A stretch of DNA of 56,651 bases, from assembly GCF_002300555.2 (NCBI RefSeq), contig NZ_NTHN02000033.1, positions 1 through 56,651 of the forward strand, read 5' to 3'. This document shows, piece by piece, positions 45,881 through 55,504 of this stretch; positions within the stretch are counted from its first letter, which is position 1, and each line of letters begins with the position of its first letter. Under the pieces are notes generated by a model, which ran no database searches, was not told the origin of the DNA, and saw only the letters and a list, made by a program, of their open reading frames with translations. Position numbers and translations under genes: made by a program. The DNA comes from Alloyangia mangrovi. GTDB taxonomy: Bacteria > Pseudomonadota > Alphaproteobacteria > Rhodobacterales > Rhodobacteraceae.

Positions 45881-47004
45881 TTCATTGGTGCGGAACGGGG
45901 CTTTCGTCCATCCCGGGGCTGCGACGCCTGATCGAAGCCGGCCACGACGTGATGGTATGGAACCGGACCGAAACCAAGGCCCGCGAGGCGGTGGGCGACA
46001 TCACCAATCGCATCCTTGCCTTCGCCCCCGAGGCGGTGGAATCCGCGGTGCAGGAAGGCGACGTGATCGTCTCGATGCTGCCCGGCGACTGGCACGTGAT
46101 GCTGGCCGAGATCGCGATCAAGAAGAAGGCGCATTTCGTGTCGTCCTCCTACATCTCGCCGGAGATGCGCGGGCTGGATGCCAAGGCGAAAGAGGCCGGT
46201 GTGGCGCTGGTCAACGAGGTCGGGCTCGACCCGGGGATCGATCACCTGATGGCGCATGATCTGGTCGCGGCCTACCGCGCATCCGATGCCTTCGATCCCG
46301 AGAACGAAATCAGCTTCCTGAGCTATTGCGGCGGCGTGCCGAAGGAGGCCAACGCCTTCCGCTACAAGTTCTCCTGGGCACCGGTCGGTGTGCTGAAGGC
46401 GCTGCGCTCGCCCTCGCGCTCGATCCGCCATTTCGAGGAGCTGAACGTGCAGCGTCCCTGGGACGCGCTGACCCGCTACGACGCGCCGCTCGATCCGCCC
46501 GAGAGCTTCGAGGTCTACCCCAACCGCGACTCGCTGCCCTTCATCGAGCAGTACGAGTTCGGGCAGGACTGGAAGGTGAAGGACTTCGTGCGCGGCACGC
46601 TGCGCCTCAACGGCTGGTCCGAGGCGTGGAAGGATGTCTTCGCCGAGGTCGAGACGGCGGACGATGCGCGGCTGGCGCAAATGGCCTCCGAGCTGCTGGC
46701 CGAGAACAAGTACGAAGAGGGCGAGCCCGACCGGGTCGTGCTCTGCGTCACGCTCAAGGCCGAGAAGGCGGGCGAGACTGTCTGGCACAAGACCTGGGTG
46801 ATGGATGCCTGGGGCGATGCCCGCGGCTCTGCGATGGCGCGGCTGGTGTCGATGCCGGTGTCCTGGGCGATCGAGGCGGTGCTGAACCGCGAGATCACGC
46901 CGGGGGTTTCGGCAGCACCGTCGGATCCCAAGCTGGTGACGCGCTGGCTGGGCGGGGTCGAAAGCCTTGCGCAGCGGATGATGCGCGTCGACGAGGCAGG
47001 CTGA
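45877..47004 (+). CDS. Saccharopine dehydrogenase (glutamate-forming type, SDH)
   Basis: The 375-residue protein of the LYS9-like fold. Landmarks are the compressed N-terminal Rossmann motif CGTGLSSIPGLRRLIEAGHDVMVWNR, VSSSYISPEMRGLDAKAKEAGVALVNEVGLDPGIDHLMA and SYCGGVPKEANAFRYKFSWAPVGVL. It would oxidise saccharopine to glutamate and 2-aminoadipate semialdehyde. It overlaps the preceding gene by ATGA, forming the bacterial counterpart of the fused LKR/SDH protein for lysine breakdown. Confidence 0.9.
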   Translation: MIHWCGTGLSSIPGLRRLIEAGHDVMVWNRTETKAREAVGDITNRILAFAPEAVESAVQEGDVIVSMLPGDWHVMLAEIAIKKKAHFVSSSYISPEMRGLDAKAKEAGVALVNEVGLDPGIDHLMAHDLVAAYRASDAFDPENEISFLSYCGGVPKEANAFRYKFSWAPVGVLKALRSPSRSIRHFEELNVQRPWDALTRYDAPLDPPESFEVYPNRDSLPFIEQYEFGQDWKVKDFVRGTLRLNGWSEAWKDVFAEVETADDARLAQMASELLAENKYEEGEPDRVVLCVTLKAEKAGETVWHKTWVMDAWGDARGSAMARLVSMPVSWAIEAVLNREITPGVSAAPSDPKLVTRWLGGVESLAQRMMRVDEAG

Positions 47005-47086
47005 ACTTGATGACATGCTGGCGGGGCGAGGGCCTCGCCAGTACGGTCATGGGTTTGGAGCCCGGTGCTGGGCACGGTTGCGCCGC

Positions 47087-47566
47087 TCAGGCGGCGGTCG
47101 TGCCGATCAACGCCTTGCGCGCGGCGACCATGTTCACCTTGCGGTAGTCCTGCACCCCGGTGACCTCGCGGCCGACCCAGGCGGGCAGCGGCAGCGGCGT
47201 GTCGAGCGACGGCAGTTCGACCTCGGCGATGGTGATGCCCGACAGCAGCCCCTCGTAGACATCCACGGTCCAGACCAGCGCGCCCGCGGGCACGTGGTGG
47301 CGGGTCTTCTCGACCAGGTCGCCGCAATGGGCGGCGAGCATCTCCTCGGCGTCCTGCGCCGGGATCGGGTATTCGAATTCGTCGCGCGAGAGCCCCTCGC
47401 GCTTGCCCTTGATGCAGAGCGTCGCGCGCCCGTCGTAGAAGCGCACCCGCACCTTGCGGCCGTCCTCGGAGGCGATCAGCCCGTCGCGCAGGCGCTCGCT
47501 CTGCGCCACGTGAGCCCGCCAACTGTCGTCGGCCACGAGAAACTTCCGTTCGATTTCCTTGGCCAA
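47087..47566 (-). CDS. CYTH domain protein (inorganic triphosphatase-like)
   Basis: The 159-residue protein has the CYTH signature AKEIERKFLV, followed by RKVRVRFYDGRATLCIKGKREGLSRDEFEYPIP and EVELPSLDTPLPLPAWVG. These acidic and basic residues line the triphosphate tunnel. Related enzymes hydrolyse triphosphate or thiamine triphosphate. I place the start at TTG 47566, where the family begins. The frame continues to ATG 47644, but that extension is basic, unlike relatives, and crosses a G7 run (47629-47635) of the kind linked with errors elsewhere in the window. Confidence 0.85.
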   Translation of the reverse strand: MAKEIERKFLVADDSWRAHVAQSERLRDGLIASEDGRKVRVRFYDGRATLCIKGKREGLSRDEFEYPIPAQDAEEMLAAHCGDLVEKTRHHVPAGALVWTVDVYEGLLSGITIAEVELPSLDTPLPLPAWVGREVTGVQDYRKVNMVAARKALIGTTAA

Positions 47567-47735
47567 TCCGGCACCGCTTTCGATGAATTTCTGGGCAGTT
47601 TGCGTGCGCACCAGCTTTAGCCGGGCGCGGGGGGGAAACGCCATGGGCAGAAATGCCGCGTCGGGGAAATCTGGCGCATTTCCGATCTGCGCGATCCGGG
47701 AGGCTTCTGGCCCGGAACGAGGCCCCGCAGCGCCA

Positions 47736-47767
47736 CGAAAAAGGCGCGCCCCGAGGGACGCGCCTTT
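47736..47767 (-). terminator. Intrinsic terminator after dsbA-like gene
   Basis: AAAGGCGCG / CGCGCCTTT stem with a 10-base loop; on the minus strand it ends in TTTTT, 19 bases past the thioredoxin-domain gene stop. Confidence 0.85.
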
Positions 47768-47785
47768 CGCAGGTTCGGGCTGCGC

Positions 47786-48448
47786 CTACTGCGCCGCTTC
47801 GTAGTGCTCGTCGAGCACCTTGGCGAATTCGTCGTAGGACATGTTCGAGTAGGACTTGCCGTCGATGAGGAAGGAGGGCGTCGCGGTGATCTTGTCGCGG
47901 GTCGCGTTCTCCTGGTACCAGCCGACGAGGGCCTTGAGCTTGGCGCTGTCGTTCATGCAGGCGTCGAGCTGGTCCTTGCCGATGCCGGCCATCAGGCCGA
48001 TCTTGCGCAGGCCGTCGGCGATGCCCTGATCGGAGCCCGCCTTCACCCAATCGCCCTGGGTCTTGTAGATCATGTCCGAAATGCCGAAGAACTTCTCGGG
48101 CGAGCAGCGCGCGACCATGGCGGCCCACATGCCGTACTTGTCGAAGTAGACGTCGCGGTAGACCAGCTTCACCTTGCCGGTCTTGATGTAGTTCTCGTCG
48201 ATCTGCGGCAGCACCTCGTTGGAGAAGCGCGCGCAATGCGGGCAGGTGAAGGAGGCGTATTCGATGATCTCGACGGGGGCGTTGACGTCGCCCTTCACCA
48301 TCTCGACGATCTCGGGTGCGGTTTCCGAGGTGGTTTCGGCGGCGCTGGCCTCGCTGCTCGCCTCCTGCGCGCTGACCGCGCCGGGCAGGGCGACGCCGCC
48401 GAGGGCGACTGCGGCCGCGAGCGCGGCGACGGGAAGAATGCGGGTCAT
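47786..48448 (-). CDS. DsbA-family thiol:disulfide interchange protein
   Basis: Periplasmic thioredoxin-fold protein of 220 residues. The signal peptide (MTRILPVAALAAAVALGGVALPGAVSA) is followed by an acidic linker, then the DsbA domain with active site Cys69-Pro-His-Cys72 (SFTCPHCARF) and the cis-Pro loop TATPSFLIDGKSY. The fold resembles DsbA/DsbG-like thioredoxin_4 proteins. It could oxidise or isomerise exported proteins; partner DsbB is not in the window. The start is 48448, with GAGGACC upstream on its strand. Confidence 0.93.
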   Translation of the reverse strand: MTRILPVAALAAAVALGGVALPGAVSAQEASSEASAAETTSETAPEIVEMVKGDVNAPVEIIEYASFTCPHCARFSNEVLPQIDENYIKTGKVKLVYRDVYFDKYGMWAAMVARCSPEKFFGISDMIYKTQGDWVKAGSDQGIADGLRKIGLMAGIGKDQLDACMNDSAKLKALVGWYQENATRDKITATPSFLIDGKSYSNMSYDEFAKVLDEHYEAAQ

Positions 48449-48533
48449 GTAAGGTCCTCTTGTGGTTGCCTTGCCTGCGGCACGGGGCCGCGTTTCTGCC
48501 TGCGGCGTTTCTGCCACGTGTTTCTGCGCGGCG

Positions 48534-49043
48534 CTATTGCCGCGATTTCGAGATAACGTTGCCGGCGAGGCGCTCGAGCGCGGCGCGCAGCCCGTCATCG
48601 TGGATGTCTCCGGCCACCTTGTGCGCCTCGGCCTTGATCTCGGGCGAGGGCTCGGGCTTCTCGGCCTTCGGTGCGTGGCCGAAGGCAACGCGTCCCTCGG
48701 CGAAGCCGCTCGATGCGGTCTGGGTGATGCGGATACGCGCGATGGCGTTGTAGCCGTAGACCGCGTTGACCTTTTCGCGCAGCTGTTCCTTCTGCATCTC
48801 GAGGAGCGGCGCCATGGCGCCGGTGGTGAGCAGCGTCAGCGTGGCGCCAAGCCCCTGCTGGCGCGCGTAGCTGACCTCGACCGGGCGGGCCATGGCGGCG
48901 ACGTCGGCGCCGACGATCTCGTCCCAATGGGTGAGCAGGCGCGACTGCGCGAAGCCGCGGCTCTCGCTGGCCTTGCGGATCTGCGCGTTCAGCAGGCCCG
49001 AGGTTTTTGCGAACCCGTATGTTGAGGTGTTGCGCCGTGCCAT
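48534..49043 (-). CDS. DUF721/DciA-family protein
   Basis: The 169-residue protein matches the DUF721 family: SRGFAQSRLLTHWDEIVGADVAAMARPVEVSY, then LTLLTTGAMAPLLEMQKEQLREKVNAVYGYNAIARIRITQT. Members include DciA, the ancestral replicative-helicase loader, and this one has the conserved domain at the N-terminus with a variable acidic tail. ATG 49043 is preceded by AGAGAGGGATTC on its strand. It is divergent from mutY and tandem with the dsbA-like gene, a common alphaproteobacterial arrangement. Confidence 0.87.
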   Translation of the reverse strand: MARRNTSTYGFAKTSGLLNAQIRKASESRGFAQSRLLTHWDEIVGADVAAMARPVEVSYARQQGLGATLTLLTTGAMAPLLEMQKEQLREKVNAVYGYNAIARIRITQTASSGFAEGRVAFGHAPKAEKPEPSPEIKAEAHKVAGDIHDDGLRAALERLAGNVISKSRQ

Positions 49044-49117
49044 CTTGAATCCCTCTCTGCGGACCTATTCTAGTGACCCCGCATCCGCATGCCAGCAGGG
49101 AATCGCTTTTGTCGTCG

Positions 49118-50185
49118 ATGATCAAGGGAATGTCAGCCACGCGTGACACGGCGCAGGCCGCAGATCTGCTCACCTGGTACGATCGCCACGCGCGCGAGCT
49201 GCCGTGGCGCGTCAGCCCGGCGGCGCGGGCGGCGGGGGTGAGACCCGATCCCTACCGCGTCTGGATGTCGGAGATCATGCTGCAGCAGACCACCGTCGCG
49301 GCGGTGAAGAGCTATTTCGAGGCCTTCACCACGCGCTGGCCGACGGTCTCGGACCTTGCCGCCGCCGAGGATGCCGACGTCATGGCCGCCTGGGCGGGGC
49401 TCGGCTACTACGCCCGCGCCCGGAACCTGCTGAAATGCGCGCGGGCGGTGGCCGATGAGCACGGCGGGGTGTTCCCGCAGACGCTCGACGGCCTGCGCGC
49501 CTTGCCCGGGATCGGCCCCTATACGGCGGCGGCGGTGGCGGCGATCGCCTTCGACCTGCCCGAGACGGTGGTGGACGGCAACGTCGAGCGGGTCATGGCG
49601 CGGCTGCACGACGAGCATCTGCCGCTGCCGCAGTCGAAACCCGTGCTGACCGACTATGCCGCAGCGCTGACGCCGCAGGAGCGGCCCGGAGACTATGCGC
49701 AGGCGGTGATGGATCTTGGTGCCACGATCTGCACCCCACGCAACCCGGCCTGCGGCCTCTGTCCCTGGCGCAGCGCCTGCGCCGCCTGGGATCGCGGCAC
49801 GCAGGCCGAGCTGCCGAAGAAGGCGCCGAAGAAACGCAAGCCGACGCGCCACGGCATCGCCTACCTGGTGAAGCGGGTGGACGGGGCCTGGCTGCTGGAG
49901 CGGCGGCCCGACAGCGGGCTGCTGGGCGGGATGCTGGGCTGGCCGGGCTCGGAGTGGTCCGAGGAGGCCCCGGCCGATGCGCCGCCGATCCGGGCGGAGT
50001 GGAAGACGCTCAACGCCGAGGCCCGCCACACCTTCACCCATTTCCACCTGCGCCTGACGGTGAAGACCGCGCTGGTGCCGATGGAGCGCACCCCCGCGCG
50101 CGGCGCGTTCGTCGAGGCCGAGGTCTTCGACGCCGGCGACCTGCCGACGGTCATGCGCAAGGCCTTTGCCCTGACGTCGCCCTGA
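49118..50185 (+). CDS. mutY: A/G-specific adenine DNA glycosylase
   Basis: Removes adenine mispaired with 8-oxoguanine. It has 355 residues from ATG 49118. Landmarks are WYDRHARELPWR, VWMSEIMLQQTTVAAV (catalytic Glu), LPGIGPYTAAAVAAIAFDLPETVVDGNVERVMARL (helix-hairpin-helix and catalytic Asp) and the [4Fe-4S] cysteines in CTPRNPACGLCPWRSAC. A C-terminal NUDIX-like 8-oxoG recognition domain follows (about 230-355). ATG 49130 is an alternative start, but its AAGGG lies too close. Confidence 0.95.
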   Translation: MIKGMSATRDTAQAADLLTWYDRHARELPWRVSPAARAAGVRPDPYRVWMSEIMLQQTTVAAVKSYFEAFTTRWPTVSDLAAAEDADVMAAWAGLGYYARARNLLKCARAVADEHGGVFPQTLDGLRALPGIGPYTAAAVAAIAFDLPETVVDGNVERVMARLHDEHLPLPQSKPVLTDYAAALTPQERPGDYAQAVMDLGATICTPRNPACGLCPWRSACAAWDRGTQAELPKKAPKKRKPTRHGIAYLVKRVDGAWLLERRPDSGLLGGMLGWPGSEWSEEAPADAPPIRAEWKTLNAEARHTFTHFHLRLTVKTALVPMERTPARGAFVEAEVFDAGDLPTVMRKAFALTSP

Positions 50186-50308
50186 GCCGGGCCGACACGC
50201 CGCATTGACCGGCACCGCCCCGCGCGACAAGCTGTCCGCCAGAGGCCCCGGCCCGCGCCAGCGGTGACAACGGGACCCTGCGTAGGCGTAACGATGGAAA
50301 CAGGGGCA

Positions 50309-51451
50309 ATGATCTCTTCGACGAAGCTGGCGCGCTGGACGGCTGCGGCGCCCTTCTGGCTGGTCTACCTGCTGCCCGTGCTGGTCTGGATCGGCGCCCT
50401 CAACGGCGGGCTCTGGGTGATCCTGCCGCCGCTGGCCACCTGGTATCTCTTCTCGGCGCTGGACGCGGCGTTGGGGCTGCACACCGAGAATGCCGATCCG
50501 CAGACCGAGGAGCGCGCGCTCTTCTGGTACCGCGCCGGGGTGATGCTCTGGACGCCGGTGCAGTTCGTCACCTTGTTTGCGCTGATCTGGTATGTGTCGG
50601 GCAACGCGGCGCTCTCGGGGTGGGAGAAATTCGGCATCTTCTTCGGCACCGGGGTGATGACCGGCACGGTTGGGATCGTCTATTCCCACGAGCTCCTGCA
50701 CCAGCGCAACAACCTCGAGCGGCGGCTCGGGGACTGGCTGCTGGCGATGGTGCTCTATTCGCATTTCCGTTCGGAGCACCTGCTGGTGCATCACCTCTGG
50801 GTCGGCACGCCGCGCGACCCGGTCACCGCGCGCTACAACGAGGGGTTCCACCGCTACTATCCCCGCGTGCTGCGCGAATGCCCGGTCTCGGCGTTTCGCG
50901 CTGAGAAGAGGCTGCTGGCCCGTCGCGGGCTGCCCTGGTGGCACCGGCGCAACCCGTTCTGGCTCTACCTGCTGCTGCAGGTGGCGATGCTGGCGCTGGC
51001 TGTCGCGCTGGGCGGCTGGGGCGGGCTTGCCTTGTTCCTTGTGCAGGCCGGGGTGGCGATCTGGCAACTCGAGCTGACCAATTACGTTGAGCACTACGCT
51101 CTGACCCGGAAGTACCTCGGCGAGGGGCGCTACGAACACGTCAAGCCGCACCATTCGTGGAACTCGGCCCATACGGCCACCAACTGGCTGCTGATCAACC
51201 TGCAGCGGCATTCCGACCACCACTACAAGCCCGACCGGCGCTTCCCGCTCTTGCAGACCTACGCCGAGAGCGAGGCGCCGCAGCTTCCCTACGGCTATCC
51301 GGTGATGACCATGGCGGCCATGGTGCCGCCGGTCTGGCGGCGGGTGATGAACCCGAAGGTGAAGGCCTGGAGGCGGACCTGGTACCCGGAAATCGAGGAC
51401 TGGTCGGACTACAACAAGGCGCGCACGCCATTGCCGAAGGGCTCGGCCTGA
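50309..51451 (+). CDS. alkB: Alkane 1-monooxygenase (AlkB)
   Basis: Membrane-bound non-heme diiron hydroxylase that oxidises medium-chain alkanes to 1-alkanols. It has 380 residues with about six helices and all histidine boxes: HELLHQRN, HLLVHHLWVG, LQRHSDHHYKP, and the NYVEHYAL motif. In most AlkBs the last reads NYxEHYGL, so Gly is replaced by Ala here. ATG 50309 has AGGGGCA just upstream; ATG 50294 and an upstream GTG are alternatives. No rubredoxin or rubredoxin reductase gene is nearby; electrons must come from elsewhere. Confidence 0.93.
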   Translation: MISSTKLARWTAAAPFWLVYLLPVLVWIGALNGGLWVILPPLATWYLFSALDAALGLHTENADPQTEERALFWYRAGVMLWTPVQFVTLFALIWYVSGNAALSGWEKFGIFFGTGVMTGTVGIVYSHELLHQRNNLERRLGDWLLAMVLYSHFRSEHLLVHHLWVGTPRDPVTARYNEGFHRYYPRVLRECPVSAFRAEKRLLARRGLPWWHRRNPFWLYLLLQVAMLALAVALGGWGGLALFLVQAGVAIWQLELTNYVEHYALTRKYLGEGRYEHVKPHHSWNSAHTATNWLLINLQRHSDHHYKPDRRFPLLQTYAESEAPQLPYGYPVMTMAAMVPPVWRRVMNPKVKAWRRTWYPEIEDWSDYNKARTPLPKGSA

Positions 51452-51464
51452 GGCCGGTGTCGCG

Positions 51465-51530
51465 CCGCCGGGGGTTTCATGCCCCCGGACCCCCGCGGGA
51501 TATTTCCGCCTAGAAGAACGGCCGGCGCGG
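51465..51530. repeat. REP-like element (copy 4, half-site)
   Basis: CGCCGCCGGGGGTTTCATGC with CCCCGGACCCCCGCGGGATATTTCCGCCTAGAAGAA (core 51498-51517), downstream of alkB. It shares the GGATATTT...CTAGAAGAA core with copy 1. A CCGGGGG / CCCCCGG hairpin lies ahead of it. Confidence 0.7.
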
Positions 51531-51596
51531 GCGCGGGGATTGCATTCGGCCTGTGCGCTCAGCAACATGGGCCAAGCAAGGTCAATGAGGTGCGCC

Positions 51597-51989
51597 ATGT
51601 CGCTCGAGAAAGCCGCCCGCGCGGTGCGTGAAAACGCTTACGTCCCCTATTCGAAGTTCAAGGTGGGGGCGGCGCTGCTGGCACCCTCGGGGACCGTCTA
51701 TGCCGGCTGCAACGTCGAGAACGTGGCCTATCCCGAGGGCACCTGCGCCGAGGCCGGGGCGATCGCGGCCATGGTCGCGGCGGGAGAGACCGAGTTCCTC
51801 GAGGCCTATGTCGTCGCCGATTGCGAGCACCCGCTGCCGCCCTGCGGCGGCTGCCGGCAGAAGCTCGCGGAGTTCGGCAAGTCCCATGCCAAGGTGACGC
51901 TCGCGACCACCGACGGGGCGACGCTGGAGACCACCGTCGGCGAGCTGCTGCCCGGCGCCTTCGGTGCGGGGCACATGGACCGCGTCTGA
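51597..51989 (+). CDS. cdd: Cytidine deaminase
   Basis: Deaminates cytidine and deoxycytidine to uridine and deoxyuridine. The 130-residue protein is of the small tetrameric type. Zinc ligands are Cys50 (TCAEAG, with the catalytic Glu52), Cys83 and Cys86 (PCGGCRQ). YVPYSKFKVGAALL and GCNVENVAYPEG are the usual N-terminal motifs. GAGG 7 bases before ATG 51597 fixes the start. It begins the salvage operon; its stop overlaps deoA (TGATG). Confidence 0.95.
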   Translation: MSLEKAARAVRENAYVPYSKFKVGAALLAPSGTVYAGCNVENVAYPEGTCAEAGAIAAMVAAGETEFLEAYVVADCEHPLPPCGGCRQKLAEFGKSHAKVTLATTDGATLETTVGELLPGAFGAGHMDRV

Positions 51990-53280
51990 TGGACGCGCGC
52001 ACGGTCATCGCCGCGCTGCGGCGGGGGGGAGACGCCTTCGGACGAGGGGCTGCGCTGGTTCGCCAAAGGGCTTGCCGATGGCACGGTGACCTCGGCGCAG
52101 GCCGGGGCCTTTGCCATGGGGGTCTGCCTGCGCGGTCTGCCCGAAGAGGCACGGGCGGTGCTGACGCTGGCCATGCGCGACAGCGGCCACGTGCTGCATT
52201 GGGATCTGCCGGGACCGGTGCTCGACAAGCATTCGACCGGCGGCGTGGGGGATTGCGTGAGCCTCGTGCTGGCGCCGATGCTGGCCGCCTGTGGGGTCTA
52301 CGTGCCGATGATCTCGGGGCGCGGGCTCGGCCATACCGGCGGCACGCTCGACAAGCTCGAGGCGATCCCGGGCTATGTCACCGATCCTTCGGAGGACCGG
52401 CTGCGTACGGTCATGCGGGAGGCGGGCTGTGCCATCGTCTCGGCCTCGGAGGGGATCGCCCCGGCGGACAAGCGGCTCTATGCCATCCGCGACGTGACCG
52501 CGACGGTGGAGTCGCTCGATCTCATCACCGCCTCTATCCTGTCGAAGAAGCTGGCGGCGGGGCTGTGGGGGCTGGTGCTGGATGTGAAGGTGGGATCAGG
52601 GGCGTTCATGAAGACCGCGGAGGAGGCGCGTTCGCTGGCGCGTTCGCTGGTCGGCACCGCCAAGGCCGCGGGCTGCCCGACAACGGCGCTGGTCACCGAC
52701 ATGGACCAGCCGCTCGCCGATGCGCTTGGCAATGCGCTGGAAGTGCGCTCTTCGATGGGGGTGCTGACCGGGGGGGGCTGGCGGGCCGCTGCTGGAGCTC
52801 TCCGTGGCGCTGGGTGCCGAGCTTCTGGCGGGGGCCGGGATCGGCGACGGCGCGGCGAAGCTGCGGGGCAGCATCACCAGCGGCGCGGCGGCGGAGCGGT
52901 TCGGGCGCATGGTGCACGGACTCGGCGGGCCGGCGGATTTTGTCGAACGCTGGCAGCAGATGCTGCCGCAGGCGCCGGTGGTGATCGACGTGCCCGCCCC
53001 CAGGGCGGGGCACGTGGCCGCCATGGACGGCGAGGCGCTGGGGCTGGCGGTGGTGCGGCTCGGCGGTGGGCGCGAGGTCGAGAGCGATCCGGTTGACCCT
53101 GCCGTCGGCCTGTCCCATGTGGTGCGGCTCGGGCAAAGGCTCGAGGCGGGAGAGCCGCTGGCGCGGGTCCATGCGGCAAGCGCGGACGACGCGCAGGCTG
53201 CGGCGCGGGCGGTCACGGCGGCGGTCCAGATCGGCGAGCCGCCGGATGTCGGCCCTCTGGTGCGGGAAAGGATCGCCTGA
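51989..53280 (+). CDS. deoA: Thymidine phosphorylase (two frameshifts)
   Basis: Phosphorolyses thymidine or uridine to base and (deoxy)ribose-1-phosphate. The first frame from ATG 51989 ([13 protein letters not shown]) breaks at the G7 run 52023-52029. The second frame carries [37 protein letters not shown] (phosphate/nucleoside motif), [22 protein letters not shown] and VKVGSGAFM. It breaks at the G8 run 52770-52777. The third frame holds [13 protein letters not shown] to the C-terminus, stop 53280. Removing one G from each run gives 429 residues, a standard length, with smooth joins. Both ends overlap neighbouring genes by ATGA-type joints. I treat the breaks as probable sequencing errors. 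Confidence 0.87.
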
Positions 53281-54485
53281 TGCGGGCATTTCTGGTGGTG
53301 ATGGATTCGGTGGGCATCGGCGGCGCGCCGGATGCGGCCTCCTATTTCAACGCCGGCGTGCCGGACACCGGGGCGAACACTCTGGCGCATATCGCGCAGG
53401 CCTGTGCCGAGGGGCGGGCCGAGGAAGGGCGCAACGGGCCGCTGCACCTGCCGGTCCTGGATGCGCTGGGGCTCGGCGCGGCCACGCGGCTGGCCAGCGG
53501 CGAGGCGGTGCCGGGGCTCGGGGCGGAACCCTCAGGCCTCTGGGGCGCGGCCTCGGAAAGCTCCAAGGGCAAGGATACGCCCTCGGGGCATTGGGAACTG
53601 GCGGGGTTGCCGGTGCCCTGGGACTGGCATTATTTTCCGGTCGCGCAGCCGGTCTTTCCGGCAGAGCTGCTCGCGAAGGTCTGCGAGATTGCCGGGGTGG
53701 ACGGCACGCTCGGCAACTGCCACGGCTCGGGCACGGTGATGCTGGACCAGTTCGGCCCGGAGCACCAGCGCAGCGGAAAGCCGATCTGCTACACCTCCGC
53801 CGACAGCGTCTTCCAGATCGCCGCGCATGAGGAGAGCTTCGGACTGGAGCGACTGCTGGACCTCTGCGAGAAGATCGCCCCCACCCTGCATGCGATGAAG
53901 GTGGGCAGGGTGATCGCGCGGCCCTTCCTCGGGGAGCCCGGCAGTTACAGGCGCACCAGCAATCGCCACGACTACGCGATCATGCCGCCGGAGCCGATCC
54001 TCACCAACTGGGTGCAGGACGCCGGGCGCCGCGTCTACGCCATCGGCAAGATCGGCGACATCTTCTCGATGCAGGGCATCGACGAGGTCCGCAAGGGCGA
54101 CGATGCCACGCTCATGCGCCACCTGTCCGATCTCGTGGACAGCGCCGCGGACGGCGCGCTCACCTTTGCCAATTTCGTCGAGTTCGACAGCCTCTACGGA
54201 CACCGGCGCGACGTCTCGGGCTACGCGCGGGCTCTGGAGTGGTTCGATGCTGAACTTGGCCGCCTGCTGCCGCGCCTGCGCGAGGGCGACCTGCTGCTGA
54301 TCACCGCCGATCATGGCAATGACCCGACGTGGACCGGCACCGACCACACCCGCGAACGGGTTCCGGTGCTTGTGCACGGGCGCGGGGCGGGGCAGATCGG
54401 GCAGATCGCATTCGCCGATGTGGCGGCAAGTATCGCGGCGCACCTGGGGGTGCCCGCGCAAGGACCGGGAAGGAGCTTCCTTTGA
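53280..54485 (+). CDS. deoB: Phosphopentomutase
   Basis: Interconverts (deoxy)ribose-1-phosphate and 5-phosphate, linking DeoA to DeoC. The 401-residue metalloenzyme has the alkaline-phosphatase-superfamily features: FLVVMDSVGIGGAPDA (metal Asp), SKGKDTPSGHWELAG, IGKIGDIF and LLLITADHGNDPTWTGTDHTRE (metal ligands) with NFVEFDSLYGHRRD. The start overlaps the deoA stop, and the end overlaps add. Coupling to deoA is metabolically sensible. Confidence 0.96.
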   Translation: MRAFLVVMDSVGIGGAPDAASYFNAGVPDTGANTLAHIAQACAEGRAEEGRNGPLHLPVLDALGLGAATRLASGEAVPGLGAEPSGLWGAASESSKGKDTPSGHWELAGLPVPWDWHYFPVAQPVFPAELLAKVCEIAGVDGTLGNCHGSGTVMLDQFGPEHQRSGKPICYTSADSVFQIAAHEESFGLERLLDLCEKIAPTLHAMKVGRVIARPFLGEPGSYRRTSNRHDYAIMPPEPILTNWVQDAGRRVYAIGKIGDIFSMQGIDEVRKGDDATLMRHLSDLVDSAADGALTFANFVEFDSLYGHRRDVSGYARALEWFDAELGRLLPRLREGDLLLITADHGNDPTWTGTDHTRERVPVLVHGRGAGQIGQIAFADVAASIAAHLGVPAQGPGRSFL

Positions 54486-55504
54486 GAGACCCCAGAGACC
54501 ACGACGAGGAAAGCCTGCACCGGATCAAGGGCTTGCCCAAGGTCGAGCTGCATCTGCACATCGAGGGCGCGGCCCCGCCGGCCTTCATCCGCGGGCTGGC
54601 GCAGGAGAAGAAAGTGCGGCTCGACGGCGTCTTCGCCGAGGATGGTTCCTACGTCTACCGCGACTTCGTGCATTTCCTCGAGGTCTACGAGGCCGCGACC
54701 TCGGTGCTGAAATCGCCCGAGGATTACGCCCGGCTGACCACCGCGGTGCTCGAGGAATGCGCCGGCAGCGGCGTGATCTACGCGGAGACCTTCATCTCGC
54801 CCGATTTCTGCGGCGGCGGTGATCTCGGGGCGTGGCGCGAGTACCTGCACGCGATGCAGGACGCCGCGGACAAGGCCGAGCGCGACATGGGCATCACCCT
54901 GCGCGGTATCGTCACCTGCGTGCGCCACTTCGGCCCCGAGAAGGCCAGGGCCGCGGCGCTTTGCGCGGCCGAGACCGCGGGAGACTGGATTTGCGGCTTC
55001 GGCATGGGCGGCGACGAGAACCGCGGCGAGCAGCGCGACTTTGCCTACAGCTTCGACATGGCGCGCGAGGCCGGGCTGCGGCTGACCACCCACGCCGGCG
55101 AATGGCGCGGGGCCGCCGAGGTGCGCCGGGCGATCGAGGATCTCGGCGTCGAGCGCATCGGCCACGGCGTGCGCGCCATCGAGGATCCGGCGCTGGTTGA
55201 TCTCATCGCCGAGCGCGGCATCACCCTCGAGGTCTGCCCGGGCTCGAACGTGCGGCTCGGCGTCTACCCCTCGCTGGCCGCGCATCCGATCCAGAAGCTG
55301 CGCGATCGCGGCGCCCGGGTCACCGTGTCCACGGATGACCCTCCGTTCTTCCATTCCACCATGATGCAGGAGTACGAAAACCTTGCACGCACCTTCGGAT
55401 GGGAAGAAGAGGACTTCATCGAGATTTCCAAGACCTCCGCAGATGCGGCCTTCTGCTCGGCCGACACGCGCGAGGCGCTGCTGAAAAGACTGGAGAGCGC
55501 ATGA
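54482..55504 (+). CDS. add: Adenosine deaminase
   Basis: Deaminates adenosine and deoxyadenosine to inosine forms. The 340-residue TIM-barrel metalloenzyme has [12 protein letters not shown] (zinc His pair), [38 protein letters not shown] and STDDPPFF (zinc and catalytic Asp). The start is a TTG at 54482 overlapping the deoB stop (TTGA), with AAGGAG 6 bases upstream; there is no in-frame ATG before the catalytic region. It is cytosolic and part of the salvage operon. The ending overlaps upp. Confidence 0.93.
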   Translation: MRDPRDHDEESLHRIKGLPKVELHLHIEGAAPPAFIRGLAQEKKVRLDGVFAEDGSYVYRDFVHFLEVYEAATSVLKSPEDYARLTTAVLEECAGSGVIYAETFISPDFCGGGDLGAWREYLHAMQDAADKAERDMGITLRGIVTCVRHFGPEKARAAALCAAETAGDWICGFGMGGDENRGEQRDFAYSFDMAREAGLRLTTHAGEWRGAAEVRRAIEDLGVERIGHGVRAIEDPALVDLIAERGITLEVCPGSNVRLGVYPSLAAHPIQKLRDRGARVTVSTDDPPFFHSTMMQEYENLARTFGWEEEDFIEISKTSADAAFCSADTREALLKRLESA

